Of a DNA stretch of 64,000 nucleotides, positions 49,045 through 59,309 are shown piece by piece. Position 1 is the stretch's first letter. Each line of letters opens with the position of its first letter. The notes beneath the pieces were generated by a model. That model had not been told where the DNA came from and ran no database searches. It saw only the letters and a program-made list of their open reading frames with translations. Both the position numbers and the translations under genes were made by a program. Source of the stretch: Periconia sp. R9002 (taxonomy: Eukaryota > Ascomycota > Dothideomycetes > Pleosporales > Periconiaceae); NCBI GenBank assembly GCA_023627715.1, contig JAMAHW010000036.1, positions 62,001-126,000 on the forward strand, in the 5' to 3' direction.

Positions 49045-49362
49045 ATGCCAGATCTAACAGCCACATACACCTCCCCAACCGTCTCATCCCCCAAAATCTT
49101 CACACACGCTCTCACCCCGCCCCCACAATCATCATCACCACCGTCCACGGAATCCCGTACAGCCGCCCTCGCCGCGCTCCAATCCCGCCTCAGAGACCTC
49201 CAAGCGGATATCAATGCGTTTCTGACCATGAAGATGGGCGAAGACAGAGCGGCTGCCGCCGCCGCGGAGGAGGAGAGCGCCGGGAAGCGGAAGAGAGAGA
49301 GGGACGAAGAAGACGACTTTGAAGCGCTGGAGCGCGCGTACGGTGAGGATGCGGGGGAATGA
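49045..49362 (+). CDS. GON7: EKC/KEOPS complex subunit Gon7
   Basis: Small intronless gene, 105 aa. The N-terminus MPDLTATYTSP..KIFTHALTP and the helix LAALQSRLRDLQADINAFLTMKM match what I know of fungal Gon7, followed by an acidic/basic disordered tail (GKRKRERDEEDDFEALERAY). Gon7 is the small fifth subunit of KEOPS, which makes the tRNA t6A37 modification and affects telomere upkeep; it binds Pcc1 and is largely disordered alone. The ATG at 49045 (AAAAATGCC) is chosen over an in-frame codon at 48850, because the intervening 65 residues are low-complexity leader sequence. The opposite-strand frame (48999-49559) is a shadow. Confidence 0.8.
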   Translation: MPDLTATYTSPTVSSPKIFTHALTPPPQSSSPPSTESRTAALAALQSRLRDLQADINAFLTMKMGEDRAAAAAAEEESAGKRKRERDEEDDFEALERAYGEDAGE

Positions 49363-50482
49363 TGCGTGGGGCATGAAAGAAGGCGCAATGACATGGGAAG
49401 GGAGAAGTATGGGGGAATGCACAAGGCGAGCCGATACAAAGTGTGAAGAGGGTGAAGTTCAAAGCATCGGCGCAACACGGCAGGAAGGGCTGCAGTGGGA
49501 ACATTCCATGTCGGGGCTCTCTCCCCCCTCGTGCTTTCCGCACACGCGCTCGTACGCACTCAGCGTGGTGGATTTCTTCCATGCTAGCGCACACACATAG
49601 CGCACACTCGACCAACTGCCTTCTCAAAAATGACCGACGAGAAGGAACCAGACGCATAAAGAGCTCAACACGATATCACACCCGAGAATATCCTTTTTCA
49701 ACTCTTTCTCACTGGCCTATCGTTCAAACCAGAAAGAACGCAATTGCGGAATACGTTACAGCGGCACCGAGGGTTGATATTGGGTAGCATATACACGGCT
49801 ACGTTACCTGAGATTTAATCTACTCAAGAGATGGAGAGAAAGGATGGACGAGGACTGACGGACGGGATGAATTTGAGAGAGGTGGTTACGAGAAGATAGG
49901 ATGGTTAGAAACGGGAACAAGAAAGAAGCATAGAAAGAAGAAATGGAATGATTCGTAGCTCCCTCTCTTATCCTTTCTTGAAGACAGATACCGTACACAT
50001 GTGCTTTCTATGTACATCTATGCATGCGCAATCCCAGAACTCCCTACATACATACTTAACTGACCTTTTCACCCACGTCACGCTTTTTGTGCGCCCCTTT
50101 TTTGTCTTTGCTTTGCTATCTCATTTCCTACTCATGAACGAACGAACGAACAAACAAACACCGTGATCCACAAAACCATATGCTGCTTTCTTTGGTACTG
50201 ACTTCTATACATACATACACAAAACAAACACACATTAAATACAAGGTATCAAAACCGCCACCATCACTCAGCATACACTACTGGGTAAGCGTAAACCCCC
50301 AAGACACACCCTCGATGCACATAGCAGGGGAGAAAAGAGGCGGCGGCGCACGAAGATAATCACATACGGTACCGCAGTTCGCGAAAGGCCAAGAAGAAGA
50401 TGTTGGAAGACAAGCGGAGTTTCCAAAAAACGTGAATTCTTTCCCCCTTTATCCTTGTGAAAGAGAAGAAGGCAAAACGTTT
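49363..50482. other. Convergent intergenic region, no gene seen
   Basis: Lies between the ends of Gon7 and Vps39. It holds a GAAC/AAAC microsatellite at 50136-50160 and no supported ORF. Its 1.1 kb length for a convergent gap suggests long 3' UTRs or a missed non-coding RNA. Confidence 0.4.
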
Positions 50483-53400
50483 TCACCTCCATCCACTTCC
50501 ACCTCCTCCGCCTCCCCAGCCACCACCAGCACCGCTAGCTCCAAATCCTGCGATACCCCCTTTTCTCCCCACACTCCCCCTCAAACAGCCCGAGTGCACA
50601 ACGCTGTTGTCAGGATACACCCTGATGGCGCTCCCGCCAAACCTCTTGTGGCAAACCGCGCAATGCCGGTCCTCGGTAATAACGACCCTACGGTTCAATC
50701 CACCAGGAGGGATCTTTGAACGGCCACCCGAATGAGAATCGCTTTTGGTGTAGTGCTCGCCGAGCCTGACCTGCGCCTCGACATCGACCTTCTCGACGCC
50801 GCGCAGGCGCGCCACGATGCGTTCTTCGTTGAGGAGCGAGTTGGCATTGCGGATGCGGCCGAGGAAGTACGATGAGAGGTCCTTGACGGGAAGCGAGGGA
50901 GGCACGAGGTCGAGCGTCGTCGAAGCCGGGAGGCGCGCGCCGTGCTTGGAAAGGAGGGTTAGCGCTGGCGGCCAGTTGGGTTGGTGGGGTGGTGGGGGTT
51001 GGAGGTAGAGTGAGAGTAAGATATGGTAGATGGAGGGTTCGGCGTCGTCGGTGGGGGGTGAATGGGTTGTTTGCTGGGTGCTCGTGCTGTAAGACGTTTT
51101 GGTCGGGGAGGAAGGGTGAGGAGTCGCGAGGTAAGTTTGATTGCAGTATCTGGATGTGTTCGTCAGTGTTGAGAAAGAGGGACACTCGTGAAGTGGGGGT
51201 TATGGGACTCACTCTTCTGCCTTTTCATAGTCTTGCAGTTGGAATACGTAGATTTGCAGTGCTTGTCTGTGCTGGCCCATCTTGCTCAGTACAATTGCTC
51301 TTGCTTCGTAGTAATTTGGATCATTGGGGGGCATTTGCTGGAGCACACGGTATCTGTTGTACGAGGCGCTTGTTCTGAGGAAAGTCTGCAGTCGTTTCAT
51401 CCATTTCTCTTTCTCTTTGTCGTCTTCAAACTCGCCAGCTTTGAAGCGCTCCAAAAACAGGTCCACTAGTCTTTGGTGGAAGTCCGGCGTGGTGTCGTTG
51501 AGTTCTTCAATGATGTGCTCCAAATACTTGACCGCAAGTTTTGAGTCGATATTCTGGAGATAATCAACTACCTGCGGACGAGATAGAGTTTCTGCATTCT
51601 CTGTATCCGCCAAGAAAACCTCCATGCCAAGCGCAGGATCCGCTCGTAAAGGCCATTCTGCGTACTCGAGGATAAGGTCCAGCATCTCAGGCGGTAATTG
51701 TTGCAGATATCCTACTGTGCGTTGCGGGCCTTGCAATGCCGGTGATACTTCCTCGTCAGCCTCGTTCTTCCCGAACTTTGCCAACAACTCCAATGCTTGA
51801 CGGTGTAGTTTCTTGCCGTGCAGAAAGTCAATCAAATCAGCATATCTCCCGGTCTCGTACAGTTTCTCCTGAACGACGTCTGGTTCACAGAAGTTGGGTA
51901 GGCGGAAGAGGGGACCGGCCAGGCCGGGACTCGCAAGCATATACGCACGAAACAATGTGGTATCTACCAATTGGGCGACTTTCAACAACTCCGCGGCCCA
52001 ATCAATCTGCGAGGGAGGACCAGGGTGTTGTATGAAAAAGTGAAAGGATGGTTTGTACTCTTCAGCCTGGCTGTCACTTTGCTCAGGCAGGGGCTCTTTC
52101 AAGACACCGTCTGTATCGATATATCGCTTGATCTGGACACGGCATTGCGCCAGGAACACCTGCAGCGCACGCACAGCGTCCCTAAGATCCTGGCCCTCTA
52201 GATTTTTCTCAGGAACAATAGTTTCCGATGTCTTTCCTTTGATGCTGGCGGTATCAGCCGTGTCGTCCTTAACGGCAGACTTGATAGAGGCCGTCTCGGA
52301 ATCCACCTTCTTATGTCCATACAATCGGCCCATCATAGATCGACCGATAGTGGCAGCAGGTGCGTGAGGAGTTTCTTTAGAGTCAGGCGCAGCTTTCTCG
52401 CTGCGTGCTTCCTCCTCCTCTTCGTCTACCACACTCTCTGCATCCTTGACGCTTTCTGCCGCAGAATACTTGCCAGCGATCGACGGAGGATACAGAGCAA
52501 TGACGCGCTCAGGTGGAGCTTTGGCATCGGTGAACAGATCCATGGCCTCTTGGAATTTGCGTAAATCAAAGAGTGCCTGAGCTTTCAGCATCCTGATTTC
52601 ACGTATACGACCTTCCTTGTCTTGTAGCAATGTATCTTCGAGCATCTTGAGCAGGCTAAGCGCCTCGTCGTAACGGCCGTTGCTCACCAGCTCATCAATC
52701 TGGGATTCATAGTCTTGTGCACCCATTCTCCATATACACCGGTCGCTCGCGATGAGGAATCCTTTGCCTGCATGAGCCAGGCTGATATTCGGTTGGGGAA
52801 CGGACATGAAGTTTGCGTTTGGCAGTGCGATCGTCTGCAGCAGGTTCATTGTGTCGGGATTCCGCACTTCCAGACCACCCTTTGATGGTGCCTGGAGTGC
52901 TAGCATATATGGATACGAATATGCGAGACTCTCTGGCGCCGTGGGCCATGGGACTTGCCGCTTGTCGAGCGCATTCCCATCCGTGTCAATGAACAGACTG
53001 TTCACATCCTTTGCAAGCAACATTTCCCCTTCCCCAAGTCTTGTGGCAAGCGGCTTCGGTACCCAGCTCCCCATGCCCATATACCCCATTCCAGACGACG
53101 AGACCGCCCCGAAGCGCGCACCCTCCTTCCCGCCCGCTTCGCCCAACGCGCCTGGCTTGACAATATCCTGAACATTCTGTGTATCGACATCCACAATGAC
53201 AAATCCTGGGTCCATTCCCGCAACGATCTTGGTTCCAGTGGCCCATGTCAAGCTCTTGACGGAAGCGATCAGGGTGATCTCGGTAGCCTCCCCACTCAAC
53301 TCCATGTCCTGCCATGTCCATAAGATGATCTTCCTCTTCACCGCAACCGCCAGTCTACTCATGATGCTTGGGATTCCCGTGCTCGGGTCCTTTACAATAT

Positions 53401-53865
53401 TACTCGTCACCGCAAACGTTGCCGCGCCTCGCGTCTTCTCCAGCTTCTCCTGCAGCGCATAGGTTTGAAGGTCATGAATTGAGACATGGTTATCCGACAG
53501 AGAAACCAGGATGTTCGATTCTTTTATGATTGCTAATTGTTGTATTGGACGCCGCGAGAACTTCTCCTCTTCACGCAAAAGGTCGGCAGGTCTGACTTTA
53601 GGTGTATACGGTTCAGGCGTCGGGTCTCCATTTTGGCCGTCGTTGTGTTTGGCAGGGTCGTCGTCTTCGGTTGCTTCGTTCACTCGATAGATGCGCAGAG
53701 CACCAGTGTTCAGGCCCACGAGCACTCTGTCCCCTATACAACTGTCAGCACTGGTACTCGAAGCATGGCGAACTTGGATATACCGTAGGCCAGCAGGGAC
53801 TCGATCTTGGACTTGTCGCGCTGCTTGAGCTCCACGACGGGTCGAGCTGTGAAAGCAGAGAGCAT
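50483..53865 (-). CDS. VAM6: HOPS/CORVET-type tethering subunit Vps39 (Vam6)
   Basis: Subunit of the HOPS tether that binds the Rab Ypt7 and helps vacuole and late-endosome fusion. Three exons (53865-53784, 53733-51213, 51149-50483) with introns of 50 and 63 nt give 1089 aa. Exon 1 adds MLSAFTARPVVELKQRDKSKIESLLAYG, the usual start of the CNH/citron beta-propeller. The propeller spans about the first 350 residues, then come alpha-solenoid clathrin-type repeats, with an acidic low-complexity insert near residues 430-530 (VVDEEEEEARSEK). Exon 3 carries the rest of the solenoid (YFLGRIRNANSLLNEERIVA) and the C-terminal zinc motif (HCAVCHKRFGG..VVHSGC), ending in an odd Gly/Trp-rich tail (GGGWGGGGGGSGWR). 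The frame-based N-terminus without exon 1 would lack the first strand. Confidence 0.93.
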
Positions 53866-54207
53866 TGTGAAGATGGCGCGGGGTATAAATTCATCTCATA
53901 TCATTTTTATCGGGGTGTCATCGCTTTCCGATACAGGTGAGAGGCACTATTAAGGTATATGGCTCTCGACCAGAGTCCGCGGGAGCTCAGGGTTGGGGCA
54001 GCATCGTTCGTCATTGCCGACTGACATGCGTAAGTGGCCCGAGCTCCCAACCACGTGGTCCATCATTCACGTCAACTTTGACTACCCTTTTACTCCAATT
54101 ATACGTTGCACCTTATTAATACAGGAAGATTGGTATGCAATTTTTGAACACTGCATTAGTTCTATTGACATCAACTATTCCAAATACTCCCCAACACGCG
54201 CATACAC
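53866..54207. other. Short intergenic region
   Basis: Promoter of the Vps39 gene and 3' end of the epimerase-like gene. Nothing further is recognised. Confidence 0.4.
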
Positions 54208-55404
54208 TCACTTCTGATCCAACCTCTCCTTCTCATCCCTCAAAATCTCCTCCACGTAATTCTCAATCGTCCCCTTTTTGGGAACCCACCCCAAAGTCTT
54301 ATTTGCTCTTTCGGCCTTTCCCCTACTATTCAAACCCCAACTAACTGCTTCAAATCCAGCCCTATCAAGCGCCTCCTGCTTGGACAGCTGCTTCTCGTCT
54401 AATGGCCCATCCTTCTTCACAAGCCCAAGCTCCACCGCCTTCTTCCCTAACCTTCTCGCCAGATCCGCCCAAAGATGCTCTCCGGCATCAGTGAGGAAGT
54501 ACCCCTTCTCTCCCCACAGTTCTGCATCGCCATTGCGTTTTCCTGATACGGCGGCTTCGGCGAGCAGCAAGAAGAGCTCGCTGAGGTCGTGCACGTGAAC
54601 GTTGTTCCAAAGGGTCTGGCCTTTTCCGATGATGGGCACGTATTCCTCTTTCAAAATGAACTTGGCCATTTCGTACGCCTGTCGACTGCGCGCGTTGCTT
54701 GGGCCTCGACCGCGACCAAAGATGGTTGGAGGACAGACAATGGCGGTGCGAATGCCTCCACCTTGTCCACCATTACGTCCGGCGTCGAGGACTATCTCAT
54801 CGATGTTGCGGTGGAAAGCGTCTGAGGGGAGGGAGGTGAGTTCGTGCACAGCGGTCCAGTCATTGTATTTGCGATCCGAGTGAATTCCAAGACGATTGTC
54901 CATGTTACGCATGTCTTCCCAGGCTAGGATGCCGGTGCCGCCAGTGTGTAGCCAGAAGCCTGGACGATCTTTAGTGTGCTGAGCAAGGCCTTTGGCTATG
55001 GCTCGCGCTGCAGGCTCGTTATCCGAAGCGTCGGCCGTGTCTTTTGCAGACTGGTTAGTATGTTATATTCTGTCTAGATGGTGCATTTTCCCCGTTCATG
55101 TGCTTGGTGAGCTTCTTACGTATAACGACATCTGCTGCAGCAGCTTCCTTCTCCAATACATCTGCATCCTCAAGGTTCCCGATGACAATCCTCACTTTGG
55201 GAAACGCCTTTTTAACTGGTTCAGCCTTTTGCTCCGTTCGTACCAGAGCTGCATATTCCCAGTCGGGATGCTTCTCATAGAGGACGTGGAGCGCATCTCC
55301 TCCGATATAACCCGTGACTCCGGTACTAGCTACAATCAGCTAGGGAACTAAGCAAACTGAACTGGAACGATACACATCTCTTACATGAAGATCTTGGGTG
55401 CCAT
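54208..55404 (-). CDS. NAD(P)-dependent epimerase/dehydratase-like extended SDR
   Basis: Three exons (55404-55385, 55325-55120, 55040-54208), introns of 59 and 79 nt, 352 aa. The first exon is only 20 nt (MAPKIF plus two bases). Joined, it gives the Rossmann start KIFITGVTGYIGGDAL, where TGxxGxxG binds the cofactor. Joining exons 2 and 3 gives DVVIHTADASDNEPAARAIA, the usual strand-4 region. Later blocks are FWLHTGGTGIL, the TAIVCPPTIFGRGRGP loop and WNNVHVHDLSELFLLL. The Tyr at KYNDWTAV has no Lys four residues on, so the classical YxxxK pair is not evident. This resembles atypical fungal nucleoside-diphosphate-sugar-epimerase or NmrA-like proteins. Substrate unknown, probably cytosolic. Both introns offer nearby alternative AG acceptors, but only the chosen ones keep the frame. 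Confidence 0.88.
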
Positions 55405-57056
55405 TGTGTAAAGAGGTTTTGATGATGTTCGTGCCCGCGTGTGCAGTACTGAAAGAGACTGTCGGGGTGAAAATAGGTGTTGAATTGGCAATGAAGGGCT
55501 TCACACCGTGCTATGTGCTTGTTGTAACATGCACATTAATAATGTAGGAAAAATATGACGTATACGAACCCCTCTTCACAAGTGCATTTCAATTTGTACT
55601 GCAATGTGGAAGAGTGTTTAAGCGGGGGTCCCCACCCATTAAATCGGAGCGAAATGAAGCCCGTAACACTTCACATGTAAATGACATATATGCAACCACA
55701 TCAACATGTGAAAGATAGCTGAACGGTATAGGGGAAACAATTTGAATTATCAGGTCGACAGCCTCCAGTAATGAGAACAGTCTGGTCGGAAAGCTATCTA
55801 AAAGACACCCCGTTGATTTTTTTTGGGTTTGTTTAAAGACCGACACAGCGACTGTCAAAGTCTGTTTTCCGCCTCCAGTTCCTCCCTAACATATGCCTGT
55901 TCTTGAGATAGGTTCCGGCCAAAAGAGGCAGCAGAATCGACACAAGACGGCGCTACAAGAGCGCAAAAACCAACCCTACATCCTAGGGACGAGGATTCCT
56001 TCAACCTGCGCTCCTTCACAAATGAAATCAAGGAAAGAGTATTAAGCCAACGCAGCACATCATCTCTCGACCTTCACTGCAACTTATGCCTCGTCTCACT
56101 TCCTTGTCCTGCTCAGCAGAGGAAACGAGGGAGGGCATTAAGGAGGATGGTCATAAAACGCTCGTTACCAATCAGCAGCTCAGCCTTAACACTCACGCTA
56201 TCCCCCAGCGACAGCCACAGCGGGTCCAAAGGATGCATCCAGAGGGGCTGGTGAGTTAACGGAAGCGGTGTAAAGGCGAGGCGAAAATAGAGCGAACATA
56301 GCCAATATGCGCGGCACATCACAGCGTTCAAATCCACTACAGACCATTTGCGTCCTTGACTATAGCACAGAGCAGCGGCTCGGGGCCAACCGGGCAAGCC
56401 ACAGGAAGGCGCGGAGCGGGTGCCCAGCCGATAGAAGGGAAAATGGTACTGAAGGGCGCGCTGGAGAGGTACGGCGGGAAAGGCCCTCGGGAACAGACAT
56501 ACCAAAGGAGATATACACGCAATCTCAATGCGTTGATAGGAAAAAGGAAGTGTTTGACAGAATTCGTAAAGAATCTCAGAAAACGAGGAGATAGAATCAT
56601 CTTTGGGGTATAAACGTGAAGATGGAAAACGAGAAACTGAAAACACTCCAAAAAAAAACCTTGCAAAGAGAGGGATATCAATCCAACGCCCAAAACATGA
56701 TGCAGAGCACAACACAACACGCTAAACCAGAAAAACATTGCAACCAGCAAGGTCCACAATCGTCGAGCCGAAGCTAAGACGCAGGACACATGCCAGTAGA
56801 GAGATTGAACAAGAATGTAAATACGAAACACCAGTTTCGTTCCATCTTCAACCCACTGAGAGAAGCTATAGCTCCATCAATCAGGGGGAAGATTCTAAAC
56901 TCAGGGAGCGGGAAGGCATCAACCCGAGCGAACGTGGGACCTCAAGGTCCAAGTTACGTAACCTGAGCAATTACGTCTCATCACAGGCCAATGTAGCAAC
57001 TCAAGCAATTTCTTAGACACAGAACACGAGGGAAAAGGTCAGGGAAAAAGCGAGAG
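55405..57056. other. Intergenic region, no gene seen
   Basis: About 1.65 kb between the epimerase start and the PRM1 stop. ORFs on either strand (the longest on minus at 56113-56715, 200 codons) have no recognisable domain and a composition like non-coding DNA. Confidence 0.4.
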
Positions 57057-59309
57057 TTATCGGCGAAATGGTCCGCTGAAAGAACTCTTCTCGTTGGAGT
57101 TGTTGTCGGCGAAAGGATTGTGCTTCTCTTCGAGAGGCGATGGGTCAGCAAGGTGCCCATGGCTACTGATACGAGCATGGCCGGGTCGGGACGAATCGGT
57201 AACGGTATGCGCACCCACATAACCGTGCTTTTCGGTTTGGGGATCGTTGTCGTTTGTTGCATAGGTCCGGAAAGCTCGAATGGGTGGATCGTACGATGAA
57301 GGCTCGTAGGAAGGTGGTGCCGCGTCGGAGTGCATAGGCTTGGCTTGATTATCGGTAGCAGGATCCACGACATAAGCTGTGCCTTGAGCCGTTTCACGGC
57401 GAGCCATGTGTGTGCAGGCGTAGGCGAGGCCTCCGAGGGCAACTACCAACCAGATGACGATCAGGGTGGTAGAGATGAGTGCTTCGGTGCGGATGCCATC
57501 CTTGAGTACGTCGATGACACGCATAACGGCTTCGGTGACCTCATCTTTGGCCTTGCCATTGGGATCAGCAATCAGTTCCTGAGACGAATCAGAGTCGCTG
57601 ACTTTTGCCAGAGCGCCCAGGGACAATGTGTCATTGGCCACGCCAGGGAAAGACACGTGTGCGTGATCATGAACCCACGTGAGGCCTGATTGTATGCCGG
57701 CAATCTTCAAGCCAACCAAACATTTCAAAACTTCTTGGACGGGATCTCGGAGGATAGTGTCACCAAGGGCATCATCGAGCACTTTGTTAGTTTTTTCGAC
57801 GAAAGCATTGATGGTGTCGTTGACTGCTGATGTGCCTTTCTCAACCCAGCCAAGTATGTCGTCGTTGACTTGCTTGTCGAGCTTTCCAACAGCGCCATTG
57901 ACGCCGGAGGACCAAGACATGGAGGCATTGTTGAGTTTCACGACAACCTTCTCAGCGAAATTGGCGACTTCGTCGGTGAGTTCAGGAGTTTTATCCTCGA
58001 TCTTTTTGAGTAGCAAGTATTGACAGAAGCATGAAAAGAGACCTGCAATGCCCAATGCGATCAGAAACAGCATGGGCATTGAAGTAGCATAGGCCCAAGC
58101 CCAACGTATAATAGCCTGGCGACGGGTGGAGCCAAAACGATGGCCGAGCCACAGTCCTACCGTACCAGAGGTTGTGCGAGAGGCAAGGTAGACGACATCC
58201 ATTGGTTCGTGACCCTGGTTGAATAGCGCGGCCCGCTCTTGCATGCGACGGTAACGACGGATTTCCAGCCAGGCCATGGGTACGATGGCAAGGATAGCTA
58301 GAATGATGAGGACGGCAAGGGCAACCTTCTTTGCGGTGTAAACGAGCTTGATGAGCTTATCGAAGAAGGAATTGATGGAGTTGCCTTCGGAGCAGAAGTT
58401 GAGTTGCTCTTTCTGCGGAACCGGAAGAGCATTGTGGTCGAAGGTGAAGTTGTCCATGTTCTTTATGAGTTTCCTAATCTCTTCGAAAGGGAGGCGAATA
58501 ATGTTGTCCGTAAAGTTTTGCACCTCCTCAAAGCTCGGAATCGAGTTGTTAAGCTTGTTCACACCGTCCATGATGCCGGGGGGAGCCTCGAGCGATTTGA
58601 GCTTGGAAATTTGGGCGTCCAGGTTGGGTACAACATCAGGGACTTTGTTGCCAAAGCCAGGGACATTCTTGATGGAGTTTTGAATATCCTGCATCACTTT
58701 TTGGGCCTTGCCGAGCGCGTCACCGATGCCATTCGTGACCTCTTCGACCGTCTCATTGAGACCCTTGGCGAAAGCCTGACCGATTTCGACAGCGGCGTGC
58801 ATGCTGCCAGTAACGACCAGGGTAATGAGGCAGAGATAAGTCTGGGTCATCATGTGGATGACGAAGAGGACGAGCTCCTCGACACCTTTGACAGTCAAAT
58901 CGAGCATCGTGAAGAGTCCGCCCACGGCATTTTCGATTCCGGACGAGGTCATTTTGTTGACACCCTTGGCCGTGAAGTGGGGCATGGAAGCCATGGAGCT
59001 GCCCAATTTTTCGACTTCGGTGCAAGCGCTGAGGGCCTCGCGGCGAGCGGAAACGAGGTTCGTGTTGGTGCTTGCAATAGCAATGAGGAGCCGAACGAGG
59101 ACGAGAAGAAGTAGAATAGTCCAGCGGTTGAGCCATATCTGTGAGAGCCTAGCTCGAAGGCCGAGATATGGTTTGAGGTATGGTGTTTGGTTTAGTGGAG
59201 GTCGTGATGCATCTTGTGGGGCGTAGTAGTCTCGCATCTCATGTTCGCCAGCGGAGAGAGACGGAGGTACAGCCGGGAAGGGTTGCTGTTGGTTCGCAGT
59301 GGAAGCCAT
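57057..59309 (-). CDS. PRM1: Plasma-membrane fusion protein Prm1
   Basis: Intronless coding region, 750 aa. Prm1 is a pheromone-regulated multi-pass glycoprotein that stabilises plasma-membrane fusion during mating and hyphal cell fusion. The expected four to five hydrophobic segments are present: WTILLLLVLVRLLIAIA (about 64-80), a second near residue 150-170 (FVIHMMTQTYLCLITLVV), VALAVLIILAILAIVPMAWL, SMPMLFLIALGIAGLFSCFC and ISTTLIVIWLVVALGGLAYA. Long extracellular loops between them carry N-glycosylation sequons (NNS, NFT, NAS, NDT). The sequence QLNFCSEGNSI precedes the third helix. The C-terminal cytosolic tail is Ser/Pro-rich. An intron-like segment lies in the 5' leader. Fungal Prm1 proteins are of similar length. 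Confidence 0.93.
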   Translation of the reverse strand: MASTANQQQPFPAVPPSLSAGEHEMRDYYAPQDASRPPLNQTPYLKPYLGLRARLSQIWLNRWTILLLLVLVRLLIAIASTNTNLVSARREALSACTEVEKLGSSMASMPHFTAKGVNKMTSSGIENAVGGLFTMLDLTVKGVEELVLFVIHMMTQTYLCLITLVVTGSMHAAVEIGQAFAKGLNETVEEVTNGIGDALGKAQKVMQDIQNSIKNVPGFGNKVPDVVPNLDAQISKLKSLEAPPGIMDGVNKLNNSIPSFEEVQNFTDNIIRLPFEEIRKLIKNMDNFTFDHNALPVPQKEQLNFCSEGNSINSFFDKLIKLVYTAKKVALAVLIILAILAIVPMAWLEIRRYRRMQERAALFNQGHEPMDVVYLASRTTSGTVGLWLGHRFGSTRRQAIIRWAWAYATSMPMLFLIALGIAGLFSCFCQYLLLKKIEDKTPELTDEVANFAEKVVVKLNNASMSWSSGVNGAVGKLDKQVNDDILGWVEKGTSAVNDTINAFVEKTNKVLDDALGDTILRDPVQEVLKCLVGLKIAGIQSGLTWVHDHAHVSFPGVANDTLSLGALAKVSDSDSSQELIADPNGKAKDEVTEAVMRVIDVLKDGIRTEALISTTLIVIWLVVALGGLAYACTHMARRETAQGTAYVVDPATDNQAKPMHSDAAPPSYEPSSYDPPIRAFRTYATNDNDPQTEKHGYVGAHTVTDSSRPGHARISSHGHLADPSPLEEKHNPFADNNSNEKSSFSGPFRR

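Noticed and set aside
48999..49559. 186-codon minus-strand ORF over Gon7
   Set aside because: Antisense to a family-like Gon7 sequence; Ser/Ala low complexity and no motif.
56113..56715. 200-codon minus-strand ORF between the epimerase and PRM1 genes
   Set aside because: Cys/Phe/Leu-rich random-looking translation with no recognisable feature; alternative frames of similar length overlap it.
58404..59114. 236-codon plus-strand ORF inside PRM1
   Set aside because: Exactly antisense to the Prm1 coding region; its acidic composition mirrors the sense codons.
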